A stretch of DNA of 21,100 bases from CAWCPR01 sp963797475. Its GTDB lineage: Bacteria; Chloroflexota; Anaerolineae; Anaerolineales; UBA4823. A program made the position numbers and the translations under genes. The stretch lies in assembly GCA_963797475.1 (NCBI GenBank), contig CAWCPR010000021.1:1-21100 (forward strand), written 5' to 3'. The notes under the pieces are model-generated. The model saw nothing but the letters and a program-made list of their open reading frames with translations, searched no databases and was not told where the DNA came from. The stretch's first letter is position 1, and every line of letters starts with the position of its first letter. Below, piece after piece: positions 14,279 to 20,927 of the stretch.

Positions 14279-15457
14279 TTATTGCAGTTGGTCGACCATA
14301 CTGTGAATCGCCAGCGCCCAATTCAAATTTTCATCCGGCCGGTCGCCAAGGCGTACGATCACCACATTCTTGCGTGGGGCGACGTAGACGATTTGGTCGT
14401 ACTTGCCGTGGGCGTAGAAATCGTACGTGCCGTCCGGGTTATTGAGCCCCCACCAGTGATATTTGTAATAGCCGCCCTCATCCGGCCAGGCGGTCATCGT
14501 CTCCCAGGCGCGTGGGTCAGGGCGCAGCGGCGTCGTGGATTCGCGCACCCATGTTTCCGGCAGGATCTGGACGCCGTTCCAGCGCCCATCGTGCAGGAAA
14601 ATCAGGCCGAAGCGGGCGTAGTCGACGGCACGGGCGTTGATCCCGCTTTCCATCTTTTCGAAGCCCGACGCCTGGCTGTCCAGGCTCCAGGAGGCGGGAA
14701 ATTCCGCGCCCATCGGCTTCCAGATGCGTTCCTGCAGATATTCGGCGACATGCATGCCGGTGGCCCGTTCGACGATCAACCCTTCGAGCAAAGGATGGTA
14801 ATTGTTGTAGCGAAAGGCTGCGCCGATCGGCGCTCCGCTGGCCTGGACGCTCAAAGCGATCTTGCGCATGTCGGTCGAGTAATATGTAAACGCGTCGTCG
14901 CTGAACGGCGAGCGGTAGAAGGGGATCTCATCGCCGCTCGAATAGCGAATGCCGGAGTTCATCATCAGCAGGTCGCGAATAGTCAATGCGTCCAGGCCGC
15001 GGCCGGCAATCTCTGGGATATAGCGGAGCAGCGGGTCATTGAGCGAGCCAATCTTGCCATCCGCAATGGCCGCGCCGATCAAGGCCGAATCGAAGGATTT
15101 AGCCGCCGAGAAAGACGTGTTGATCTCCTGGCGGGACGACTCGAGGTAGGTCTCGAAAATAAGCCGGTCGTCTTTGACGATTAAGAAGGCGCGCGTATCC
15201 GTCCGTTGCAGCAGGTCATCCAGGACCTCCGTGCGCGTCCCATCCTGGTACGGGTATTCCACCTGGTACGGGGTGGGTTGGTCGCCCCTTGGGAGGGGAG
15301 AGACCTGCGTACCATTCGAGATCATGCGCTCGGGGAAAATCCTGAAATCCTGGGTGTCCGACTCGCCGTAGCGCAGCACCCGCCAAGCATACCCCGGCGA
15401 ATTGGCGATGCTCATGAGAGCGAAAAGCACACCGAAAAGCAGGACGACGATGCCCAA
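14279..15457 (-). CDS. Beta-lactamase-fold serine hydrolase (class C-like), N-terminus frameshifted
   Basis: This serine hydrolase of the beta-lactamase/penicillin-binding-protein-like superfamily reads 392 residues from TTG 15457. The SxxK motif is S117-A-A-K120, the Y-x-N motif is Y217-N-N219, and a late AHGKYDQ stands where the K/H-T-G box is expected. An N-terminal hydrophobic segment (residues 1-19) implies export or anchoring, so it probably acts outside the membrane on an ester, peptide or amide. TTG is a poor start. An ATG at 15492 (or in-frame ATG 15504) in the -1 frame begins MFKDILK, and one slip near 15472-15477 would join it to GIAVLLGIVVLLFG, a normal signal anchor. A one-base loss is therefore likely. 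Resistance function should not be assumed. Confidence 0.8.
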   Translation of the reverse strand: MGIVVLLFGVLFALMSIANSPGYAWRVLRYGESDTQDFRIFPERMISNGTQVSPLPRGDQPTPYQVEYPYQDGTRTEVLDDLLQRTDTRAFLIVKDDRLIFETYLESSRQEINTSFSAAKSFDSALIGAAIADGKIGSLNDPLLRYIPEIAGRGLDALTIRDLLMMNSGIRYSSGDEIPFYRSPFSDDAFTYYSTDMRKIALSVQASGAPIGAAFRYNNYHPLLEGLIVERATGMHVAEYLQERIWKPMGAEFPASWSLDSQASGFEKMESGINARAVDYARFGLIFLHDGRWNGVQILPETWVRESTTPLRPDPRAWETMTAWPDEGGYYKYHWWGLNNPDGTYDFYAHGKYDQIVYVAPRKNVVIVRLGDRPDENLNWALAIHSMVDQLQ

Positions 15458-15512
15458 AAGGACAGCAATGCCTTTAAGATATCTTTAAACATCGTGATAT
15501 GCATCCCTTCCA

Positions 15513-15912
15513 TTAAGTGAAATATTTTTCAAACCCTGCCAGGTGGGGCATTTGCGCTCCGAGCCGCTTGCCTTCAGAAAGTACGTCGCCGTACTGGCAG
15601 CGAATTTCTTCCATGCCGTGCTGGATGTTTTCCTCGAAAAACTGTTGAATGGAAGGGTTCCGGTATTGCACCTTCATCAGGGGCGTCAAAATAGCGACCG
15701 GCGTGCTGGCGACAATGCGAATATTGATATGCGACTTCGCCTGACTGCATGGGTTTCTGGCGATCGTCGCTGTAGTGGATGTGAAACCCGTCTTCAACCA
15801 GCCGCTCTTTTTTTCCTTTACGCACCAGGACCGAGAGCTCGTGCCCGGCCTCGGATAACTGCCAGGCGTACATCGTTCCGATCACACCTGCACCGATCAC
15901 CAGGATTTTCAT
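15513..15912 (-). pseudogene. Ketopantoate reductase-like (ApbA/PanE) remnant with internal deletion
   Basis: ATG 15912, with GGAGG 5 nt upstream, opens an NAD(P)-binding Rossmann start, MKILVIGAGVIGTMYAWQLSEAG by pieces, with GxGxxG intact. After roughly 60 residues the frame loses family resemblance. The other frame then gives a good C-terminal end, from STPVAILTPLMK to FEKYFT, stopping at 15513. Intact relatives have about 300 residues, so well over half, including the catalytic middle, is missing and the frames do not match. It lies between a small membrane-protein gene and the serine hydrolase on the same strand, probably once in one operon. Confidence 0.75.
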
Positions 15913-15934
15913 AATATCCTCCAATAAAGTCCAA

Positions 15935-16327
15935 TCAACCACGCGCCAGAAAATAATGCACAACCGAATTCAACACTTTGAGGCCTGCCAGGACGGCAAT
16001 CGCGATCAGGGCCTGCTGGTCAGTGTGGATTAAGGGCAGCTTCCAGCCGGCAAATACAGCCACGGTGACGATCAGGATCAGGCCGCCCAGCAAATAGCCG
16101 AGGATGGAGAGCGGGTGCGCCCAGGCGTTGGTCGCCGCCACCCGCCCGATGCCGCCCTGGGCGCAGATCGCCATACCCAACACGACCAGCAGGAGGATGT
16201 CCAGGCGCAGGTTGGAAAGCAGGGGCACCTTTTTCCCCGTCAGCCCGACGTAAATTACCGCCGCAGCCAGAACGGCGAGTGCCAGAATACCAGGAGAGAT
16301 TACGGAAGGTTGAGCGATTGTTTTCAT
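15935..16327 (-). CDS. Small membrane protein of unknown function, four predicted helices
   Basis: I do not recognise this 130-residue protein. Four hydrophobic segments are visible at about residues 11-29 (ISPGILALAVLAAAVIYVGL), 42-57, 72-93 (LSILGYLLGGLILIVTVAVF) and 106-126, joined by short loops. It has no signal peptide and no catalytic motif. AAAGG lies about 10 nt before ATG 16327. Its stop is 22 nt ahead of the ketopantoate reductase remnant, so the two may be co-transcribed. The clean codon pattern and membrane topology support a real gene. Confidence 0.7.
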   Translation of the reverse strand: MKTIAQPSVISPGILALAVLAAAVIYVGLTGKKVPLLSNLRLDILLLVVLGMAICAQGGIGRVAATNAWAHPLSILGYLLGGLILIVTVAVFAGWKLPLIHTDQQALIAIAVLAGLKVLNSVVHYFLARG

Positions 16328-16350
16328 TGTAAATTAACCTTTCAGATGTA

Positions 16351-16438
16351 GGTCAGGATTCATTCCTTACGCCCTCACCCCTGCCCCTCTCCCGCCTGCG
16401 GGCGAGGGGAAAGGCCCTTGTGGGTCAGGATTTATTCC
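16351..16438. repeat. Palindromic repeat copy 1 flanked by a 16-bp duplication
   Basis: The core at 16371-16413 is identical over 43 bp to 17306-17348. It contains a 12-bp hairpin with one mismatch (16384-16395 with 16398-16409, loop CT). GGTCAGGATTCATTCC at 16351-16366 and GGTCAGGATTTATTCC at 16423-16438 flank it and differ at one base. The right copy includes the protease stop codon. This looks like insertion of a short palindromic element with target duplication. The element may also act as a 3' processing or termination hairpin. Confidence 0.75.
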
Positions 16439-17261
16439 CGACGGCTGTTGGTCGAGCGAGCAACGGTGTTTTTCGTTCCAGCGACAGGCACAAGCCCAGG
16501 CCTAGCGCCAGCAGAACCACCATACGAATGACCTCGATCTGCTCGGGATAAGGCAGGAGGGCGTTGGCGGTGAAGTTCGAGCAGAAGTGCATCAGGATGG
16601 CTGCCAGAATGCTGGCATGGGTGTTCAAGTGCACCCAGGTCATCAGCCACGAAAGAGCCAGCGAGAATAGGATAAAGGTGAAGAAGCCGGTGAAGCGGAA
16701 GCCCATCTGCCCGTGCCAGGTCTGCGGCATGAAGAACAGGGGCAGGTGCCATACGCCCCAGAGCAGGCCCAGCGCCGCCGCGCCCGAGATGCGCCCAAAG
16801 CGGCGCATCAGCGGGTCGAGAGCGTAACCGCGCCAGCCAAACTCTTCCGCAATGGGGCCCGAGCCGAGGCCCACCAGCACTGCGAACGGCAGGATCATGG
16901 GTTGGGCGATGTACGCCTTGAGCTGGGTCATGCCGGGCAGCGAGCCGCCCAGCAGCAGCTCGATGGCAAACGTGAGGATGTAAATAAATGGAAAGATCAG
17001 GAAGATGATCGCCCACCAGCGCCCTGGGATCAACCGGGGGGATAGGCGCTTGAAGTAATCTCTGCGCTGGTCTTTAGCGTAGGTGAACATCACGAACAGC
17101 AGGCCGACCCATGTCGGCGCGCTGCCGCCGATCAGGAAAAAGATCAGGCCGGGCGCCTGGTAAGGGCTCCAGCCGCTGAGGATGATCGTGAAATAGGCGG
17201 CATAGGTGGCGGCGAACGTCGCCGCGAAGAACAGGATCAGGTTGCGGGTTTCTTTTGACAT
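16425..17261 (-). CDS. CPBP-family intramembrane metalloprotease (Rce1/Abi-like)
   Basis: This 278-residue polytopic membrane protein carries the three CPBP motifs: E139-E140-FGW-R144 in AEEFGWRGY, W-H172 in GVWHLPLFF, and H225-x3-N229 in LMHFCSNF. All catalytic residues are present. About eight hydrophobic segments surround them. Bacterial CPBP proteins process or protect against peptides, act in bacteriocin immunity or have unknown substrates; no bacteriocin gene is visible here. GGAGG lies 10 nt ahead of ATG 17261. The gene is bracketed by two identical 43-bp repeats, one just after its stop and one 45 nt upstream of its start, so it could be lost by recombination between them. Confidence 0.88.
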   Translation of the reverse strand: MSKETRNLILFFAATFAATYAAYFTIILSGWSPYQAPGLIFFLIGGSAPTWVGLLFVMFTYAKDQRRDYFKRLSPRLIPGRWWAIIFLIFPFIYILTFAIELLLGGSLPGMTQLKAYIAQPMILPFAVLVGLGSGPIAEEFGWRGYALDPLMRRFGRISGAAALGLLWGVWHLPLFFMPQTWHGQMGFRFTGFFTFILFSLALSWLMTWVHLNTHASILAAILMHFCSNFTANALLPYPEQIEVIRMVVLLALGLGLCLSLERKTPLLARPTAVGNKS

Positions 17262-17278
17262 GCGGTTTCAGCCTCCGT

Positions 17279-18001
17279 TTATCCTGGATCAATCTTTACG
17301 GCGTAGCCCTCACCCCTGCCCCTCTCCCGCCTGCGGGCGAGGGGAAAGCCCGGCCCGGTATATTTCAATAGGCCTGCACCTGCGCGAACTTCTCGGCGCG
17401 CTCGCTTGATTCCCAGCAGCATGCCGCGCGTCATGACGAACACACCCGGGCGGATGACATCCCAGAACCCGCCGGTCAGGGTGTCGCGCGAGCGCAGCAC
17501 CAGGCGCGTCGTTCCATCCGGCTGCGGGACCAGGTTGAATTCCCAGACGTCCGACCAGACCCCGTTTTCCTGGTGCCCCAGCACGACCGAACGAGCGGGC
17601 ACGAGCAGGGCCACTTCAAAGGGAGGCGGGCCGAAATCGCCCGGGCACATCTTGACCGGGTCGCCCACTTGCAAATCCTGCCATTCGGGGTGGATGCGGT
17701 CGGCGTTGATCAACGGGCAGCGCATGGCGCCCTCGAGCCAGGTGTAGCTGTACATCCCGCCCCGCTCGGCGCCGAGCTGCAGGATCCACGGGTAGATTTC
17801 CTCCGGCGTCGCGTTTATGGTCACAGCCCGGTTGTAAAATACGGGCGGCGCGGGGACCAGCTCGTCCCCTGGGTAAATGGCGGCGATCTCGGCCTCGGTC
17901 GCGCCCCAGCGGTCCATCCAGGGCATCAGCAGAACGAGCGCCAGCGCGGCGAGCGCCCCCAGCCCGAACAGGATCCCGATCAGTTTGAAAAAGGTCTTCA
18001 T
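17279..18001 (-). CDS. SRPBCC-family protein with N-terminal anchor, C-terminus frameshifted into a repeat
   Basis: The 240-residue reading has an N-terminal membrane segment (residues 5-27, FKLIGILFGLGALAALALVLLMP). A START/SRPBCC-like helix-grip domain follows from about residue 57 (NRAVTINATPEEIYPWILQLGAERGG) to about residue 197. SRPBCC domains bind hydrophobic ligands; the ligand here is unknown. The end is abnormal. After GMLLGIK the frame runs through RARREVRAGAG into residues encoded by the 43-bp repeat. Dropping one base near 17404 instead gives ERAEKFAQVQAY and a TGA at 17365-17367, a natural ending. GAGGAG at 18008-18013 supports ATG 18001. A terminator lies upstream, so it needs its own promoter; TATTAT on the minus strand near 18040 is a weak candidate. 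Confidence 0.8.
   Translation of the reverse strand: MKTFFKLIGILFGLGALAALALVLLMPWMDRWGATEAEIAAIYPGDELVPAPPVFYNRAVTINATPEEIYPWILQLGAERGGMYSYTWLEGAMRCPLINADRIHPEWQDLQVGDPVKMCPGDFGPPPFEVALLVPARSVVLGHQENGVWSDVWEFNLVPQPDGTTRLVLRSRDTLTGGFWDVIRPGVFVMTRGMLLGIKRARREVRAGAGLLKYTGPGFPLARRRERGRGEGYAVKIDPG
17306..17348. repeat. Palindromic 43-bp repeat copy 2, inside a coding frame
   Basis: This copy is identical over 43 bp to 16371-16413 and in the same orientation, with the same near-perfect 12-bp hairpin. In the shifted SRPBCC frame it is translated as an Arg/Gly-rich tail (FPLARRRERGRGEG). No clear flanking duplication was found for this copy. Confidence 0.9.
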
Positions 18002-18053
18002 TTCTGGCTCCTCGACTTTGAATTTCGTTCATTCTCATAATAGCCGTTCGGTA

Positions 18054-18079
18054 TAAAAAAATCCCCCATCGAAGGGGGA
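18054..18079 (-). terminator. Rho-independent terminator of the methyltransferase-acyltransferase operon
   Basis: On the minus strand a 6-bp stem (TCCCCC 18079-18074 with GGGGGA 18067-18062) around a 6-nt loop is followed directly by seven T residues (18061-18055). It lies 90 nt beyond the acyltransferase stop and 53 nt before the SRPBCC start, so it separates the two transcription units. Confidence 0.8.
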
Positions 18080-18168
18080 GTTGTTGACTGTCCAAGTGGA
18101 TAGGATTGGGCGTACAGATCACGCCTTGGGCGTCCAGGCCGTGCCTGGATATTAAGATCACACCGGGG

Positions 18169-18756
18169 TCAGCCTTCTTCCGTTAGGCCGTAGCCGCTCT
18201 CGATCAAATCGGCCAGGCGTTGGGCAAAGCGGGCCGCCGGCGCGCCGTCGGTCACCTCGTGGTCGAAATCCAGGGTAAGGTACAGGTAATCCCGCGCCTC
18301 GATGCGCCCCTCGACCAGGCCCGGTTTTTCGGCGATGCTGCCCACGATCAGGCCGAGCGGGTGGAAGTTCGGCCCGATCGCCCAACCGGCCTTATTCCCA
18401 AACATCCCGACCGCCGAGAGAGTCACGGTCCCCAGGTTCTGCTTGCGCATGTGCGGGTTCTTGGACACGATCCAGAAATCCACCTCGTCGAAGATCACCA
18501 GGCTGCCGCGCCAGTTGCGCATGGCCTGGACACGCCGGTCGGCGTCTACGGCCCGCCCGGTGCAGGCCGCCAGGAAGGCGGTGAAGGACAGCGCTTCGCC
18601 GGTGCGGGCTTTGTGCTCGCGGATCAACTGCCGCGGCCGGGTCACGTCGATCTCGAGCAGGCCGCGGATCGTGTAGCGGCCGCGGGTCAGCCAGCCGATG
18701 TCCGGCGCCATGCGGCGCATCTCGGGGAAAGGCTCGATCTGGAATCCCGGTTTCAT
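18169..18756 (-). CDS. Stand-alone E2-type (2-oxoacid dehydrogenase/CAT-like) acyltransferase domain, probably internally deleted
   Basis: This 195-residue protein is related to the catalytic domain of 2-oxoacid dehydrogenase E2 and chloramphenicol acetyltransferase. The active-site HxxxDG is present as H166-EVT-D170-G171 in FDHEVTDGAPAARF. RGLLEIDVT, GEALSFTAFLAAC and GTVTLSAVGMFG are family segments. There is no lipoyl or peripheral-subunit-binding domain. Stand-alone relatives usually have roughly 230-260 residues. Here IFDEVD (to about residue 93) jumps straight to FWIVSKNPHM, skipping the block between these segments without breaking the frame. The protein may be inactive or an authentic short form. 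ATG 18756 overlaps the methyltransferase stop as ATGA. The same frame is open upstream to 19668 only because it shadows the methyltransferase. Confidence 0.78.
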   Translation of the reverse strand: MKPGFQIEPFPEMRRMAPDIGWLTRGRYTIRGLLEIDVTRPRQLIREHKARTGEALSFTAFLAACTGRAVDADRRVQAMRNWRGSLVIFDEVDFWIVSKNPHMRKQNLGTVTLSAVGMFGNKAGWAIGPNFHPLGLIVGSIAEKPGLVEGRIEARDYLYLTLDFDHEVTDGAPAARFAQRLADLIESGYGLTEEG

Positions 18757-19586
18757 GCTTTCTGAGCGGTCACGTACCAGTTGTGCGGCATGTTGGGCAT
18801 ATTTGCCGGGATCACCGGCAGGACCCAGCGGCCGTAGCTGGCGTCCGGGGCGCCGGCCTGGGTCAGCCTGACCTGCCAGCCGCGCTGCGCGAAGAAACCC
18901 TGCGGGTCGTCCAGCGCGCCCAGCCAGGGCGCGCCCATTTCGGCCTGCATCTGGACCCAGGCGTGCGTCCAGGGCGAGGTCAATACCAGCTCGTTGATCA
19001 CGTCGCAACCCAGCCAACTGCCCGGGGCGGCCATGGCGCTTACCTCGTCGAGGACCTGCACGATTTGCTCGCTGGGCAGGTAGAACAGGAAGCCCTCCAG
19101 CAGCCAGCCGGCCGGCTGCTCCGCGTCGAACCCGGCCTGGACGAGCGCATTTTCCCAGGGAGCGGTCAGGTCCAAAGCGACGGCGCGCCGCTCGCAAGCC
19201 GGCTGCGCCCCGGCGGCCTGGAGGATCGCTTGCTTGCGCCCCAGGACGTGGGGCTGGTCGATCTCGAACAGGCGCGTCCCGGCCGGCCAGCTCAGGCGGA
19301 AGGCGCGCGTGTCCAGGCCGGCCGCCAGGATCACCACCTGGCGGAGCCCATGCCGGCCGGCGGCCTGCAGCAGGAAATCGTCGAAAAAGCGCGTGCGGAT
19401 GATGATCGGGATCAGACTCTGCGGCGGGCGCTGCTCGATCCAGGCTGCGCCTTCTGCGCCGGCCAGTGCGGCTGCCCAGGGATCCTCGAACAGAGGCTGC
19501 TCGCGGCGGCTCTCCACGGCGCGCACGCCCGCCGTCCAGCGGGCGGTCAATCCAAGAAGCTGCTCGGGTGCGATCTTTTCTGGCAT
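18753..19586 (-). CDS. Class I SAM-dependent methyltransferase, LCMT/PPM family
   Basis: This 277-residue protein is a leucine-carboxyl-methyltransferase-type (PF04072-like) class I enzyme. The SAM-binding motif I is VVILAAGLDTRAFRL. The acidic end of the second strand is LFEIDQPHVLGRK, and the family-specific post-motif WLLEGFLFYLPSEQI is present. RTRFFDDFL before motif I is also typical. Bacterial members methylate carboxyl or hydroxyl groups of small molecules, often in secondary metabolism; the substrate here is unknown. GAGGAG at 19594-19599 lies 7 nt before ATG 19586. A perfect TATAAT on the minus strand at 19639-19634 could be its -10, with no convincing -35. It is translationally coupled to the E2-like acyltransferase, suggesting linked small-molecule modification. 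Confidence 0.88.
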   Translation of the reverse strand: MPEKIAPEQLLGLTARWTAGVRAVESRREQPLFEDPWAAALAGAEGAAWIEQRPPQSLIPIIIRTRFFDDFLLQAAGRHGLRQVVILAAGLDTRAFRLSWPAGTRLFEIDQPHVLGRKQAILQAAGAQPACERRAVALDLTAPWENALVQAGFDAEQPAGWLLEGFLFYLPSEQIVQVLDEVSAMAAPGSWLGCDVINELVLTSPWTHAWVQMQAEMGAPWLGALDDPQGFFAQRGWQVRLTQAGAPDASYGRWVLPVIPANMPNMPHNWYVTAQKA

Positions 19587-19730
19587 GATTTTTCTCCTCG
19601 AAGGTTTGTAGATGTAGTACGCCAGCCCACAAAATTATAAAACCCATCTTCGAATTCATGGGGGACAAAAAGTAACGATGGCGCTAAAAACCATCCAGGC
19701 ATGCGCCCGATTGTGAATAAAAACATTAAA

Positions 19731-19758
19731 TTGACAATTAAGACCTTTAATGTAAAAT
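19731..19758 (+). promoter_or_regulatory. Promoter of the MDR oxidoreductase gene
   Basis: TTGACA at 19731-19736 is a perfect -35. TAAAAT at 19753-19758 matches the -10 at 5 of 6 bases, with a 16-nt spacer. The start would be near 19765, giving a leader of about 118 nt. The surrounding DNA is markedly AT-rich compared with the genes. Confidence 0.65.
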
Positions 19759-19768
19759 TAACCCGGAA

Positions 19769-19834
19769 GCAGCTATTTCAGCCTGGGGATCCGTATCGCT
19801 TATTAAGGAAGAAACCCAAAAAGAAAATAGCTGC
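19769..19834 (+). promoter_or_regulatory. Inverted repeat in the 5' leader of the oxidoreductase
   Basis: GCAGCTATTT at 19769-19778 and AAATAGCTGC at 19825-19834 are perfect reverse complements, 46 nt apart, starting a few bases after the predicted transcript start. CCCAAAAAG also occurs twice (19815-19823 and 19855-19863). The structure could be a leader stem or two operator half-sites. No known riboswitch pattern was recognised. Confidence 0.4.
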
Positions 19835-19882
19835 AACCAATATCCCAGAAAATACCCAAAAAGTTCACAGGCAGGAGGAAAT

Positions 19883-20838
19883 ATGGCAACGATGAACGCT
19901 GTGCGCATTCATGAATACGGCGGCCACGAGGTGCTTAAATACGAAGAGGCGCCTTGCCCGGAAGTCGGCGAGGATGAGGTGTTGATCCGGGTCATCGCCA
20001 CAACCGTCAATCCCTTCGATTGGGCCGCCCGGGCTGGTTATTTAACCAGTTTCTACACTTACACCTTCCCGCACATCTTAGGCTTGGACGTAGCGGGTGT
20101 CGTGGAAGCGGTTGGCTCGAACGTTCAAGGCTTTTCAGCCGGGGACGCTGTGTACGCTCGCGCCCACCCGTCCAAGAACGGGGCATACGCTGGCTATATC
20201 GCTGTACCCGCCTCGGCAGCCGCGCTGAAACCGGACTCCCTGGACTTTATCCAGGCTGCCGCGGTGCCGCACTCAGCCTTCTCTGCCTGGTACGCGCTGC
20301 TGGATGTGGCCGGCCTGAAGGCCGGGCAAACCGTTCTCATCCACGCGGCGGCCGGCGGCGTGGGCACCTTTGCTGTCCAGCTCGCAAAATACCACGGCGC
20401 CAGGGTAATCGGGACTTGCTCCGCGAATAACCTGGATTTCCTGTCCGATCTCGGCGCGGACGAGGTCATCGATTACAACGACACCCGCTTCGAAGACGTC
20501 GCTCAAGATGTGGACGTGGTCCTGGACCTGGTGGGGGATATGGGCGATAACACCCAGACGCGCTCCTGGGGAGTTCTCAAGCCGGGAGGAATGTTGGCTT
20601 CCCTGGTCCAATTCCCATCCCCGGAAGCAGCCGCCGAACACGGTGTTCGCAGCAGCTTTGTCAACGGGATGCGTGTAACGGGAAATATCTGACCGAGATT
20701 GGCGCGTTGATCGATGCTGGCCATCTCTACCCGGTGGTTTCGACGGTCCTGCCGCTTACGGAGATCAGCCAGGCGCACACGCAGAGCGAGAGCCGCCACG
20801 TGCGCGGCAAGCTCGTCCTGCAAGTCGGCAATTCGTAA
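19883..20838 (+). pseudogene. MDR-family NAD(P)-dependent oxidoreductase (quinone oxidoreductase-like), split by a frameshift
   Basis: This is a zinc-free medium-chain dehydrogenase/reductase. A GroES-like domain (residues 1-120, with NPFDWAARAG and HILGLDVAGVVEAVG) is followed by a Rossmann domain with LIHAAAGGVGTFAVQLAK (GGVG at 158-161). The first frame ends at 20692 after FVNGMRVTGNI. The family's last segment continues in another frame from 20677: NGKYLTEIGALIDAG through SESRHVRGKLVL to TAA 20836-20838. Loss of one base at about 20675-20677 (GT followed by AAC) explains this. Restored length would be about 318 residues, normal for the family. AGGAGG at 19873-19878 precedes ATG 19883. The truncated 269-residue product would lack the final strands and helix. 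It may be a real lesion or a sequence error. Confidence 0.85.
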
Positions 20839-20879
20839 GCGCTCATCGCTCAGCTCCTCCAATCCCTGCTGTTCAAGCC

Positions 20880-20927
20880 GGGGGCTGCCGTTAGCTTTTG
20901 TCCTAACGGCAGCCCCCTGTTTTTTTT
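20880..20927 (+). terminator. Strong rho-independent terminator after the oxidoreductase
   Basis: GGGGGCTGCCGTTAG (20880-20894) pairs perfectly over 15 bp with CTAACGGCAGCCCCC (20903-20917) around an 8-nt loop. TG and eight T residues (20920-20927) follow. It lies 42 nt after the restored stop at 20838, which supports that stop rather than the premature one as the natural gene end. Confidence 0.93.

Noticed and set aside
14282..15184. 300-codon + strand ORF
   Set aside because: Antisense to the serine hydrolase, with no recognisable motif. The opposite strand holds the SxxK and YxN motifs.
15285..15302. G/C-rich stretch in the serine hydrolase (encoding SPLPRGD) as a third copy of the 43-bp repeat
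   Set aside because: It shares only short C-rich and G-rich runs with the repeat, not its core or hairpin, and the frame is continuous.
15471..15477. Programmed -1 ribosomal frameshift at CTTAAAG for the serine hydrolase
   Set aside because: The site does not fit the canonical X-XXY-YYZ heptamer, and such control would be unusual for this family. A one-base loss or sequence error is simpler.
18133..18149. 7-bp hairpin TCCAGGC-CGT-GCCTGGA as a second terminator after the acyltransferase
   Set aside because: No T-tract follows on the minus strand. The hairpin with seven T residues at 18054-18079 is the convincing terminator.
18783..19640. Long + strand ORF of 285 codons
   Set aside because: Antisense shadow of the methyltransferase. 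The composition is His/Arg/Gln-rich with no domain pattern.
18757..19668. Upstream extension of the acyltransferase frame, Arg/Gly/Ala-rich, about 300 residues
   Set aside because: It is the out-of-frame shadow of the methyltransferase gene, kept open by high G+C content. The real start is ATG 18756 overlapping the methyltransferase stop.
19701..19895. 64-codon Lys-rich ORF upstream of the oxidoreductase
   Set aside because: It begins upstream of the promoter, spans the -35 and -10 elements, has no ribosome site and overlaps the real start in another frame.
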